Assembly (NCBI GenBank): GCA_003562605.1
Contig: PWUG01000230.1
Coordinates: 1 to 27,092 of the forward strand
Direction of reading: 5' to 3'
DNA: 27,092 nt
Source of the DNA: Syntrophomonadaceae bacterium
GTDB taxonomy: Bacteria > Bacillota_D > Dethiobacteria > DTU022
Below the pieces are notes generated by a model, which made no database searches, had not been told where the DNA came from, and worked only from the letters and a program-made list of their open reading frames with translations. This document shows, piece by piece, positions 9,384-16,703 of this stretch; position 1 is the first letter of the stretch; each line of letters begins with the position of its first letter. The translations under genes were made by a program, and so were the position numbers.

Positions 9384-9435
9384 TTGACAGCAAAACGCAT
9401 ATGTTGTTATAATATATGCAAATTAAGGCATATGT
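9384..9435 (+). promoter_or_regulatory. arsR-type promoter with nested operator repeats
   Basis: A TTGACA box (9384-9389) and TATAAT box (9408-9413) are separated by 18 bases. Three CATATG-like half-sites fall on and after the promoter: GCATATG at 9397-9403, TATATGC at 9413-9419 and GCATATG at 9428-9434. ATATGC (9414-9419) and GCATAT (9428-9433) form a perfect inverted repeat with an eight-base gap. GCATAT (9397-9402) pairs with the same ATATGC across the -10 box. This is the layout expected for autorepression by the ArsR-type protein encoded directly downstream. Confidence 0.72.
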
Positions 9436-9452
9436 AAGCAAGGGGGGAAATT

Positions 9453-9821
9453 ATGGAAGATTACTTAAAGGCACTGAAGGGCATATCAGAAAAAACCAGG
9501 ATCCGGATTTTGGCGCTTTTACACCAGACCACGGAGGTCTGTGTCAGCGATATTGTTGATGCCCTCCAGGAAAATCAATATAAGGTATCACGGCATTTAA
9601 AGATATTGCAAGAAGCAAAACTGGTAATAAGCATCAGAAAAGGACGCTGGATTTATTACCAGCTAAATCAAAACCAGCTTCACTTTAATGATACTCTTTT
9701 AAACGCGGTTAAACATATTTCTTCCAGGGTAATCAGTGAAGACCTGCAAAGGCTACAGCAAAAACTTTCGAGAAGGGGAACTAATCAATGTAGTGCTGAT
9801 TCCGGTATTACCAATAAATAA
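9453..9821 (+). CDS. ArsR/SmtB-family transcriptional regulator
   Basis: This 122-residue winged-helix regulator has the ArsR layout: an N-terminal helix LKGISEKTRIRILALL, a helix-turn-helix with recognition helix YKVSRHLKIL (residues 43-52), and a wing ISIRKGRWIYYQL. In arsenic-sensing ArsR proteins the recognition region carries ELCVCD. Here the matching segment is EVCVSD (residues 28-33), which keeps Cys30 but replaces the second Cys by Ser, so a classic As(III) thiolate site is incomplete. No arsenic resistance gene is next to it. A GGGGGG site precedes the ATG. The gene sits behind its own operator-rich promoter and 151 bases ahead of a radical SAM gene on the same strand, which is its likely target. 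The true signal is unknown. Confidence 0.9.
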   Translation: MEDYLKALKGISEKTRIRILALLHQTTEVCVSDIVDALQENQYKVSRHLKILQEAKLVISIRKGRWIYYQLNQNQLHFNDTLLNAVKHISSRVISEDLQRLQQKLSRRGTNQCSADSGITNK

Positions 9822-9972
9822 TTCTGCAGCTAAACCTTACATACTTCCAGGTATTAAAACCAGCATCCGTAAATAATTTCACTCATTTAGTTGAAAGAGA
9901 AGCAGGCCGCCGGTAAGCGCCAGTTTAACGGTACGGCAAATCAACCAACGCTAATTTGAGGAGGAATGTTTT

Positions 9973-11367
9973 ATGATGCCGAATAGCATGGAAATAGGGA
10001 AACGTTTTTTTGGTGAGAAACTGTATGAGAGAATTGTCGGTTACATGAAGAAAGATCCCGAAAAAAACCTTGACAGGATTGTTGATTTAGTCGAAAAAGC
10101 CCCGGTAGCAGCGCACCATAAAGAGTACGCCCGAAAGATCAGGGATCACATACAGGAAAGCCCGTCAACAAGAAAATACATTCAACGCATCATCAGTGAG
10201 CTGGATGAAAATATTCACAATCATTTTTTTGTAAATATACTCGTCAATGCCTCTCTAATCGGACTGCCAAAGCAAATGTCGGCTTCGAAAGCACTGGGCT
10301 GCAGTGTTCCTTATACTATTCTTATCGATCCAACCAGCAAGTGCAATTTGAAATGTACCGGTTGCTGGGCCGGTGCATATGATAAACATGACAGCCTTAG
10401 CCTTGATGAAGTAGATCGGATTGTCAGCGAAGCAAAAGAACTCGGTATATATTTTATTGTCATGTCCGGAGGAGAACCTACTGTCTGGCCATACCTTTCG
10501 GAATTGTGCCGTAAACACAGTGATGTAGCTTTCATGATTTATACCAACGGAACGCTCATCGATGAAAACATGGCGAGATGGATGCGCGAAGTTGGCAATA
10601 TAAGCCCTGCGTTCAGCCTTGAGGGCGGCCGCGATACAACCGACCGGCGCCGCGGTAAAGGCGTTTACAATCGAATCATGAAGGCTATGGACAATTTGAG
10701 TGAAAACGGAGTTGCCTTCGGTTTCAGCGTCACTGTCACAACAGAAAATTGCGAAGAAATCCTTGCAGATGAGTTTATTGACCTGATGATCGAAAAAGGG
10801 GCTATATATGGCTGGTCATTTCACTACATCCCCATTGGCAGCAATCCTGATTTTTCATTAATGTTGCGCCCTGATCAGCGTGTTGCAATGGCTGAAAGAG
10901 TGCGCTATATTCGCGAAAACAAACCTATCCTGGTTGCTGATTTCTGGAATGACGGAGAATTAACCCACGGCTGCATTGCCGGGGGTAGGCGCTATTTCCA
11001 TATAAACGCCCGCGGTGATGTTGAACCGTGTGCTTTTGTGCATTTTGCAGCAGACAACATTAAGGGGAAACCACTGAAAGAAGTTCTGCGTAACCCGCTT
11101 TTTAAAGCTTACCAGGAACACCAGCCTTTCAGCAGTAACATGCTGCGGCCCTGCCCGTTGATTGACCTTCCGGAAATGCTGCGGTCAATGGTTGATAAAA
11201 CCGATGTTTTACCTACCCATGAAGGGGCCGATACAATTTTATATGGTGACCCTGCCCGGCAGATAGACGAAATCGCTGCAGCCTGGAAAGGAAAAGCCGA
11301 TAGCAAGTGGGCACAGTGGCAGGAAGCAAAGTGTGAAAAAGGAACAGAAGAAGTCTTAAGCACCTGA
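9973..11367 (+). CDS. Radical SAM protein with C-terminal SPASM/Twitch-like cysteines
   Basis: This 464-residue enzyme has a radical SAM core. Cys124, Cys128 and Cys131 (CNLKCTGC) bind the [4Fe-4S] cluster, and MSGGEPT at 164-170 is the SAM-contacting GGEP motif. The first ~110 residues form a helical N-terminal extension (starting MMPNSMEIGKRFFGEKLYER) that ordinary MoaA-like proteins lack. In the C-terminal part Cys334 (HGCIAGG), Cys353 (VEPCAF) and Cys394 (RPCPLID) are spaced like the cysteines of a SPASM or Twitch auxiliary cluster, with NARGDVEPC a typical SPASM segment. No precursor peptide gene is visible nearby. The ATG has a GAGGAGG site at 9958-9964. I recognise the general family, which recurs in anaerobes, but not a proven substrate. 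Confidence 0.85.
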   Translation: MMPNSMEIGKRFFGEKLYERIVGYMKKDPEKNLDRIVDLVEKAPVAAHHKEYARKIRDHIQESPSTRKYIQRIISELDENIHNHFFVNILVNASLIGLPKQMSASKALGCSVPYTILIDPTSKCNLKCTGCWAGAYDKHDSLSLDEVDRIVSEAKELGIYFIVMSGGEPTVWPYLSELCRKHSDVAFMIYTNGTLIDENMARWMREVGNISPAFSLEGGRDTTDRRRGKGVYNRIMKAMDNLSENGVAFGFSVTVTTENCEEILADEFIDLMIEKGAIYGWSFHYIPIGSNPDFSLMLRPDQRVAMAERVRYIRENKPILVADFWNDGELTHGCIAGGRRYFHINARGDVEPCAFVHFAADNIKGKPLKEVLRNPLFKAYQEHQPFSSNMLRPCPLIDLPEMLRSMVDKTDVLPTHEGADTILYGDPARQIDEIAAAWKGKADSKWAQWQEAKCEKGTEEVLST

Positions 11368-11413
11368 TAACCAGGGCGGAAATAACCGGCATGCACCGGA
11401 GGAGCTTATTAAT

Positions 11414-11441
11414 GCAGGCGGATTTAATCCAATCCGCCTGC
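11414..11441 (+). terminator. Strong hairpin after the radical SAM gene, terminator-like
   Basis: GCAGGCGGAT (11414-11423) and ATCCGCCTGC (11432-11441) form a perfect ten-base stem with an eight-base loop, 46 bases after the stop codon. The T-tract after it is poor (TTCCCGGTT), so it may end transcription weakly or act as an mRNA 3' end protector. Confidence 0.5.
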
Positions 11442-11507
11442 TTCCCGGTTCTGACAATAGAGAAATAGGCGCTGGAGATCTCTTGCCTTCAAGTATCAGC
11501 CCTTTCA

Positions 11508-11559
11508 CCCGCCAAATCCTGGGTAATATCAGAAGTGGCGCTTATAGCAATTTGGCGGG
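11508..11559. repeat. Spaced 10-bp inverted repeat between convergent genes
   Basis: CCCGCCAAAT (11508-11517) and ATTTGGCGGG (11550-11559) are exact inverted copies with 32 bases between them. They lie just beyond the 3' end of the FAD oxidoreductase gene, which ends at 11576 on the minus strand. They may form a long-loop hairpin in that transcript or be the remnant of a small element. Confidence 0.5.
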
Positions 11560-11575
11560 CATAATAATTGCACAA

Positions 11576-12832
11576 CTATGTAATGCTATGATGTTTATGT
11601 TGCGGGAAATCCGGCGCCAGGGCCATATCCATCAGGTATGCATAGCTAAAATTCGGTTCCAGCAGCATTTCCCTGATCGGGGCAATATCAGTCTCCCTCC
11701 TGATTAAACTGAGATAAACCCCGGCACAGTTTACTTCACCGGTAAGACGAAAACCAACCAGCCGGTTATCATTCACCCAAAGTTTGCGCAGGTTGCCATT
11801 GCGGCGAACACGAAGCTCATCTCCCTCCATAATCCCGGCAGCTATAACCGGTATGCCCAGGTGTTTCAGGCTGTTCATACTATCTGAACCGCTGTAGATT
11901 ATATCATGTCCAAGGAGATTACGGCCTACCACATAGCCCTGGGCTACAGCATTAGGATAGTTGGCATGGGCATAACGCTTTCCGCTAATCCGATCGATTG
12001 TTTCGGCGATATCTCCCGCAGCATAGATTTCGGGAAAATTAGTACACAAGCGATCGTCAACCAGCACGCCCCAGTCGGTTTCGATTCCCGACCCACTGAG
12101 CAGTTCGATATTCGGTTTCAAACCCGTAGCGGCAACAAGCAGATCAGCCCTGTGCTCCTCACCTGAGCGCATCCGGACAAATTCAGTTTTTTTATCGCCG
12201 CTGAAGGCAACCGCATCGGCATCCTTACCCCGGAGAATATTGATACCCCGCTCCTGAAGCATCTCGAGCACCAACTGGGAAGTCTCGGGATCAAGCATTT
12301 CACGCATTACCCGCGAACGGACGAGCATCGTCACCGCTAATCCCATCGCCTGCAAAAGCAGAGCAATTTCCACACCGATAAAACCTGCTCCGACAATTAA
12401 AGCTGTCTTCACTTCCTTGCTGCGTACACGACTTAGAAGCTCTTCTCCTGCCTGAAGTGATTTGAAATTATGGATGCCCTCCTTGTCGGAGCCATCAATC
12501 GGAGCATAGAGCCGGCTCCCTGCAGCAATGACAAGTTTGTCATATGAAAGCTTTTCTCCACCATCGAGCAACACCCGGTGCAGCTTTGGATCTATTTCCA
12601 GCACACGCTTTCCAGAACGGTAATCGATCCTCAGGCGGTTCGGAAAATCCTCCCCTTTCCAAAAGTGAACTGCGTTGCCGGTCAGGAAATACTCGGCCAT
12701 AGCCGGAGGCGAGTAAGGGGGGTACGGTTCACCGGAAAGCATAACAATTTCACATTGATCGTCAAGTGTGCGCAGTGTTTCAGCCGTGGTAACACCGGCC
12801 GGACCGGCGCCGATAATGACAACTTTAAACAT
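11576..12832 (-). CDS. FAD/NAD(P)-dependent oxidoreductase of the CODH module (FNOR-like)
   Basis: This 418-residue flavoprotein belongs to the pyridine nucleotide-disulfide oxidoreductase fold. The FAD motif GAGPAG lies at residues 8-13, the NAD(P) motif GAGFIG at 148-153, and the second FAD contact AAGD at 271-274. The segment after the second strand reads VTMLVRSRVM. It has Arg residues and lacks the acidic residue usual for NADH, so NADPH use is plausible. No redox-active Cys is seen in the N-terminal active-site region (PPYSPPAMAEY), which separates it from NADH oxidases and CoA-disulfide reductases of similar length. It follows cooS by 50 bases and has a strong AAGGAGGT site. CODH-CooF-FNOR gene sets are known from acetogens and metal reducers, where this protein is taken to pass electrons from CooF to NAD(P)+. 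Confidence 0.88.
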   Translation of the reverse strand: MFKVVIIGAGPAGVTTAETLRTLDDQCEIVMLSGEPYPPYSPPAMAEYFLTGNAVHFWKGEDFPNRLRIDYRSGKRVLEIDPKLHRVLLDGGEKLSYDKLVIAAGSRLYAPIDGSDKEGIHNFKSLQAGEELLSRVRSKEVKTALIVGAGFIGVEIALLLQAMGLAVTMLVRSRVMREMLDPETSQLVLEMLQERGINILRGKDADAVAFSGDKKTEFVRMRSGEEHRADLLVAATGLKPNIELLSGSGIETDWGVLVDDRLCTNFPEIYAAGDIAETIDRISGKRYAHANYPNAVAQGYVVGRNLLGHDIIYSGSDSMNSLKHLGIPVIAAGIMEGDELRVRRNGNLRKLWVNDNRLVGFRLTGEVNCAGVYLSLIRRETDIAPIREMLLEPNFSYAYLMDMALAPDFPQHKHHSIT

Positions 12833-12882
12833 TACAGTGTTACCTCCTTTGCCCCATGGTGGGCAACAACCAACCGATTGAG

Positions 12883-14787
12883 CTAGGGCATGGGGATGCT
12901 TTCCGGTTCGACTGCGGACAGACCCAGTCCTTTGCGTTTCATCTCGATATGCCGGCGGATCAAAACCGCTGCCTTTTCCGGATCCGGCTCTACCGCAAAA
13001 GTAGCGCCGACCACCTCATCGAGACCTTTAGCCAGTAGATTGACCACGTTGGGGCTCCCAAAGATCGGCGGCTGCACTCCTAACACCGTGTAAATGCCCG
13101 AGGCGACTACATAAGCGCCGATGGAAACCGCTTTTTCAGAATACCACTCCGGAGCAGCACCTGCCAGCGGTAGTTTGTCTATATCTGTCCCGAGGAAATT
13201 GGCCAGGGCTGCCGCCAGGACCAGGATGCGGGTGTTGTCAACACAGGAACCCATGTGCAAGACAGGAGGAACACCGAGCGCTTTGCATATTTCTTTCAAT
13301 CCACTACCGGCTTGCTCGGCAGCTTCCGGCATCATGAAGCCCGCCTTCCCATTGGCAACAGCGCTGCAGCCTGTTACTACCACCAGGATATCATTTTCGA
13401 TCAGGCGGCGGGCAAGAGTCACATGCCCGTAATCATGCTTGATTTTTGGGTTATTACAGCCGACCACAGCTGCAGCCCCGCGGATTTTACCGGCCTTAAT
13501 CGCATCAACCAGCGGTTCCGGACTTCCGCCGAGCGCACCGACTATCGCTTCAACGGAGAATCCGGCCATCATTTCTGTGGGCGTATCGGGAATACGCACA
13601 CGATCGGGAATACGGTTAGCGTAGTTTTCCACACCGAGGCGTACAATCTGCCTGCCTATTTCCAATCCCCGCTCAGGGTCAAAAGAAATGTGCGTAGCCC
13701 CGGTAAATTTAGCTTTGTCGAAAGTGGAGATAACTTTGGTATGGAAACATTTTGCGACCTCAACCACTGAAGGCATAATGCACTGGTAATCGACAAGCAT
13801 CGCTTCGAGGGCTCCTGTCATGATCGCCAGCTCCTGGATCAGGTGGTTGCCGGCCATGGGAATGCCGCGCCGCATCTGCAGCTCGTTGCCAGTACAGCAG
13901 AGACCTACCAGGTTTATGCCCTTCGCGCCATGCTGCTCTGCCAGCTCCTTCAGTTCGGGATCCATAGCCGCCTGCACAATAACATCAGAAAGCATCGGAT
14001 TATGACCGTGCAGAGCTATGTTGACCATATCGGGTTTCAGTACACCAAGGTTTGCTTTAGAAGCAATCGGGGACGGTGTGCCGAAAAGGATATCTGAAAC
14101 CTCGGTGGCAATCATCGACCCGCCCCAACCATCGGAAAGGCTGGTGCGCAATCCGTGCAGCAATATATTCACGTAGTCATTATCTACCCCCATGTGAGTC
14201 CGGTGCAGGACCTCCACATTTTCACGATCGATTCCGCGCGGGGTTATGCCTAGCTTAGCCCAGAGTTCACGTCGAGATGACGGCACTCTCTTCAGGAAAG
14301 TGAGCGCTTCCTTACGCGTCCCGAAATCCTCCATCATCTCCCAGGCCAACTCCTTGGCAATAACCTGAGTACTTTTCCCATCGGTTGCAATATCGTATTC
14401 TGCGGCAATCCGCTTCAATTTCTCTTCATCATTAACCCGGTAAGACTCTGTATCGCCTGCTCCGACATGATAGAGAGCCTCCAAAATATCGCGTCCATGA
14501 TCGGAATGAGCTGAAGCCCCGGCAGCAATAGTCCGGGCCAGGTTGCGGGCAACGATTACATCGGCATCGGCGCCGCAAACTCCTTTTTGTGGTCCTTCCC
14601 CGAAGGGGTCGACACGGCAGGGGCCCATAGCACAGTTGCGGCAGCTCAATCCCAGAGAACAGTAGCCGCACTGGGGCTCCTGGGCATGCAGCCGATTCCA
14701 AACTGTTTCAATATTTTCTTCATCAGCGTAGCGCAGAATTTTCTGCGCATCTTTAGCAATACTCCACTCTTTATAATGGGAAGACAT
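12883..14787 (-). CDS. cooS: Ni-dependent anaerobic carbon monoxide dehydrogenase catalytic subunit
   Basis: This protein oxidises CO to CO2 at a Ni-Fe-S C-cluster. I start it at the ATG at 14787 because an AGGAGG site lies six bases upstream. The frame runs five codons further, to 14802, but that start would overlap the site. In the 634-residue protein the C-cluster ligands are all present: His262, Cys298, Cys336, Cys444, Cys474 and Cys515, with acid-base residues His94 and Lys552. The B-cluster ligands Cys49, Cys52, Cys57 and Cys71 are intact. The D-cluster region reads CGYCSLGLSC: Cys40 and Cys43 are present, but the position equivalent to Cys47 of the Carboxydothermus enzyme is Ser48. This leaves a Cys-x2-Cys pattern like that linked to a [2Fe-2S] D-cluster. 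There is no acetyl-CoA synthase gene in the window, so this is a stand-alone CO-oxidising unit with cooF upstream and an FNOR-like gene downstream. Confidence 0.97.
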   Translation of the reverse strand: MSSHYKEWSIAKDAQKILRYADEENIETVWNRLHAQEPQCGYCSLGLSCRNCAMGPCRVDPFGEGPQKGVCGADADVIVARNLARTIAAGASAHSDHGRDILEALYHVGAGDTESYRVNDEEKLKRIAAEYDIATDGKSTQVIAKELAWEMMEDFGTRKEALTFLKRVPSSRRELWAKLGITPRGIDRENVEVLHRTHMGVDNDYVNILLHGLRTSLSDGWGGSMIATEVSDILFGTPSPIASKANLGVLKPDMVNIALHGHNPMLSDVIVQAAMDPELKELAEQHGAKGINLVGLCCTGNELQMRRGIPMAGNHLIQELAIMTGALEAMLVDYQCIMPSVVEVAKCFHTKVISTFDKAKFTGATHISFDPERGLEIGRQIVRLGVENYANRIPDRVRIPDTPTEMMAGFSVEAIVGALGGSPEPLVDAIKAGKIRGAAAVVGCNNPKIKHDYGHVTLARRLIENDILVVVTGCSAVANGKAGFMMPEAAEQAGSGLKEICKALGVPPVLHMGSCVDNTRILVLAAALANFLGTDIDKLPLAGAAPEWYSEKAVSIGAYVVASGIYTVLGVQPPIFGSPNVVNLLAKGLDEVVGATFAVEPDPEKAAVLIRRHIEMKRKGLGLSAVEPESIPMP

Positions 14788-14836
14788 CTTGAACCTCCTC
14801 ATAGCAAATTTTTATGTTATCCTGGGGTAGAACAAA

Positions 14837-15454
14837 TCAACGATCGGTCAATTTAGAAACTTTTTCCCCCCAATCACGCCATGCTTCAAAGTTTTCCGGC
14901 AGATGGGATGGTTCGGGAGGCACGGAAACGGCAGCTACTGAGACGGACCGGGCAAGCCGTGAACTTGCTACTCGCGTTAATTCGTTGATATCGCCAAAGA
15001 TGAGCGCATTTACTTTACAAATCTCGACACATGCCGGCTCCAGCCCTTTTCCCTGCCGCTCAACACAGTGATCACACTTGAGAGCAACGACCTTGTCTTT
15101 TAACGCCTCAAAAGTGTCGTAATAGCGGATCACGTCGAAAGGACAGACCATGGCGCACATGGCGCAGCTGATACATTTGTCGCCGTCGATTAGGACAATT
15201 TCGCCGTTGGCGGTTCGGCTTATAGCCGCGGTAGGACATACAGCCATACAGGGGGCAGGATCGCAATGTCTGCATTTGTTGGGAAAAGAAGAGTTCAGGT
15301 AGATTCCCGGGCCTACGTATATGCGCGGCCTCGGTTTGGGGTCCTCAAATACTGCCTGGTAAAGATTTTTGCTTTGCGAGTGCTCAACAGCACAGGCAAT
15401 CTCACACTGCTTACAGCCAACACATCTCTCCGGTTGCACAAACACCGTTTTCAT
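14837..15454 (-). CDS. cooF: CooF-type 4x[4Fe-4S] electron-transfer protein
   Basis: This 205-residue polyferredoxin takes electrons from CO dehydrogenase. Sixteen cysteines form four cluster sites: Cys11/14/17/21, Cys61/64/69/73, Cys94/97/100/104 and Cys127/130/142/146. The second has the x4 insertion and the fourth the long C-x11-C spacing typical of the HycB/CooF/DmsB group. There is no signal peptide, so it acts in the cytoplasm. The last ~45 residues have no cysteine. The start ATG has an AAGGAGGT site. It is the first gene of the module and lies 49 bases ahead of cooS. The adjacent flavoprotein gene suggests that NAD(P)+ rather than a hydrogenase is the final acceptor. Confidence 0.94.
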   Translation of the reverse strand: MKTVFVQPERCVGCKQCEIACAVEHSQSKNLYQAVFEDPKPRPRIYVGPGIYLNSSFPNKCRHCDPAPCMAVCPTAAISRTANGEIVLIDGDKCISCAMCAMVCPFDVIRYYDTFEALKDKVVALKCDHCVERQGKGLEPACVEICKVNALIFGDINELTRVASSRLARSVSVAAVSVPPEPSHLPENFEAWRDWGEKVSKLTDR

Positions 15455-15496
15455 GCATCTACCTCCTTATACTCTTTTTAGAGCCTGCTTATTCCA

Positions 15497-15547
15497 AGCA
15501 GCATTAAGCTGCTTATTAGCCAAGGCGGTAGTTGTAGAAATAACTAC
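15497..15547 (-). promoter_or_regulatory. Hairpin-rich leader of the cooF-cooS transcript
   Basis: Two short inverted repeats lie between the promoter and cooF. AGCAGC/GCTGCT (15497-15502 and 15508-15513) has a five-base loop. GTAGTT/AACTAC (15528-15533 and 15542-15547) has an eight-base loop. The leader is roughly 125 bases long. I could not match it to a known riboswitch class. Confidence 0.4.
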
Positions 15548-15586
15548 GGTGATATGGCGTCCTCACTACTGTGTTCGCCTGTTTTG

Positions 15587-15615
15587 AAAATAACAGAAAA
15601 TTCGACTCGAGTCAA
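15587..15615 (-). promoter_or_regulatory. Probable promoter of the cooF-cooS operon with operator-like palindrome
   Basis: On the minus strand TTGACT (15610-15615) and TATTTT (15587-15592) are 17 bases apart. A perfect ten-base palindrome GACTCGAGTC (15604-15613) overlaps the -35 box. With its flanks it reads TTGACTCGAGTCGAA, which resembles a CRP/FNR-type TTGAC-N4-GTCAA site with one extra base. Its position over the promoter fits repression better than class II activation. Confidence 0.58.
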
Positions 15616-15689
15616 GAATAAATAATATATATTCAAAAAAGAGGGGGGATTTTTGGGGCGGATTAAATAGCGATTCCAACAGGGAGGGA

Positions 15690-16535
15690 TTACCTTTTAC
15701 AGTTTGACCAGGTAGCAATATATTGCATTCCGGAAATATCAAGGGCAGGACTGACATCCTTCCACCTGCCGGGCAAGCCCTGTTCCCGGGCACCTATCTC
15801 AAAATGGCACATAGCAATACCCGCGTCGATGTTCTGAATAGATATTTTACCTAAAATCCGATTGTAGATTTTATTTTCTCTGAGGAACAGGTGAAAAATT
15901 CCATTATCAGCTTTCACCACACGCCATGGCTGGCGGTTAGACGCCGAAGGGCCCATGCGTATGGCATCCAGAGCTTTCCGGTAATCACCTGCATCTGCTT
16001 CTGAAAGCGGTGTAATCCCATCTGCTTTTAAAAAAAGTTCAGACCATGGTTTGCGTTTTTTTGAGTTGGCGCCGATTCGGAATATGCGGTCCATGGTGGA
16101 GAGTTCTTTTGCCGGGTAACCAACAGGAGTAATCGCCGGCAGCAGCTCGTCTTCAGTAAGATTCATTTTCGAAGCAAACGCGCTGCGCTTAAAAGTCCCT
16201 GCCAACCAGCAGGTGCCGAGTCCGAGAGCGGTAGCTTTCAAAATAATATTTTCCATGCAATAGCCGAAGTCTTCAAAATTTCTACTTCCTTCTTTAGCTG
16301 CCCCCAACACATAAAGATTCGCGCCCTTGATTACACCATAGGTGCCCAGGCGTCGAAGTTCGTCGCGGCCAAGCGGCTCAAGATTCAGCAGTTGAAAGCG
16401 AACCGCATTTCCAAATGGACCGGAATTCATTGCCGTGCAAAAGCTATCCAGTTCACTGCGAATAGGACCACTTACAGGGCTGCTGTCATAACTGCGGACA
16501 GACACTCTTTTTTTTACTGCATCCAGTGCATTCAT
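15690..16535 (-). CDS. Nitroreductase-family protein (TM1586-like)
   Basis: This protein of about 281 residues belongs to the FMN-dependent nitroreductase fold, in the longer TM1586-like form in which two related halves are fused. The N-terminal half has KKRVSVRSYD and later GTCWLAGTFKR. The C-terminal half begins ALDAIRMGPSASNRQPWRVV, the part most typical of this subfamily, and includes a GIAMCHFEIGA segment. I place the start at the ATG at 16535. A GTG at 16547 is also in frame, but the purine-rich AAGGTGA would then sit too close to it. The substrate is unknown. The gene lies upstream of the CO module on the same strand, but a separate promoter follows it. Confidence 0.85.
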   Translation of the reverse strand: MNALDAVKKRVSVRSYDSSPVSGPIRSELDSFCTAMNSGPFGNAVRFQLLNLEPLGRDELRRLGTYGVIKGANLYVLGAAKEGSRNFEDFGYCMENIILKATALGLGTCWLAGTFKRSAFASKMNLTEDELLPAITPVGYPAKELSTMDRIFRIGANSKKRKPWSELFLKADGITPLSEADAGDYRKALDAIRMGPSASNRQPWRVVKADNGIFHLFLRENKIYNRILGKISIQNIDAGIAMCHFEIGAREQGLPGRWKDVSPALDISGMQYIATWSNCKR

Positions 16536-16703
16536 AAATTCTAACACTCACCTTAATCTTTTATATGGGTAAAAAAGCGTACCGGTACTGTACCTGAATA
16601 GCAGCATCACCATAAGCATATGCGATAGTTATTAAATAAGCTTCAGGTTAAGTCATTCAGGTTTAACTAGACAACAATAAATTGTATGTGGGAAGGAAAA
16701 AAC

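Noticed and set aside
13255..13770. 171-codon plus-strand frame over cooS
   Set aside because: It is antisense to the strongly conserved CO dehydrogenase and has no domain of its own.
15548..15580. Possible fluoride-riboswitch-like segment (ATGGCGTCC) in front of the CO operon
   Set aside because: It is on the strand opposite to the operon transcript and the second conserved half of that riboswitch is missing.
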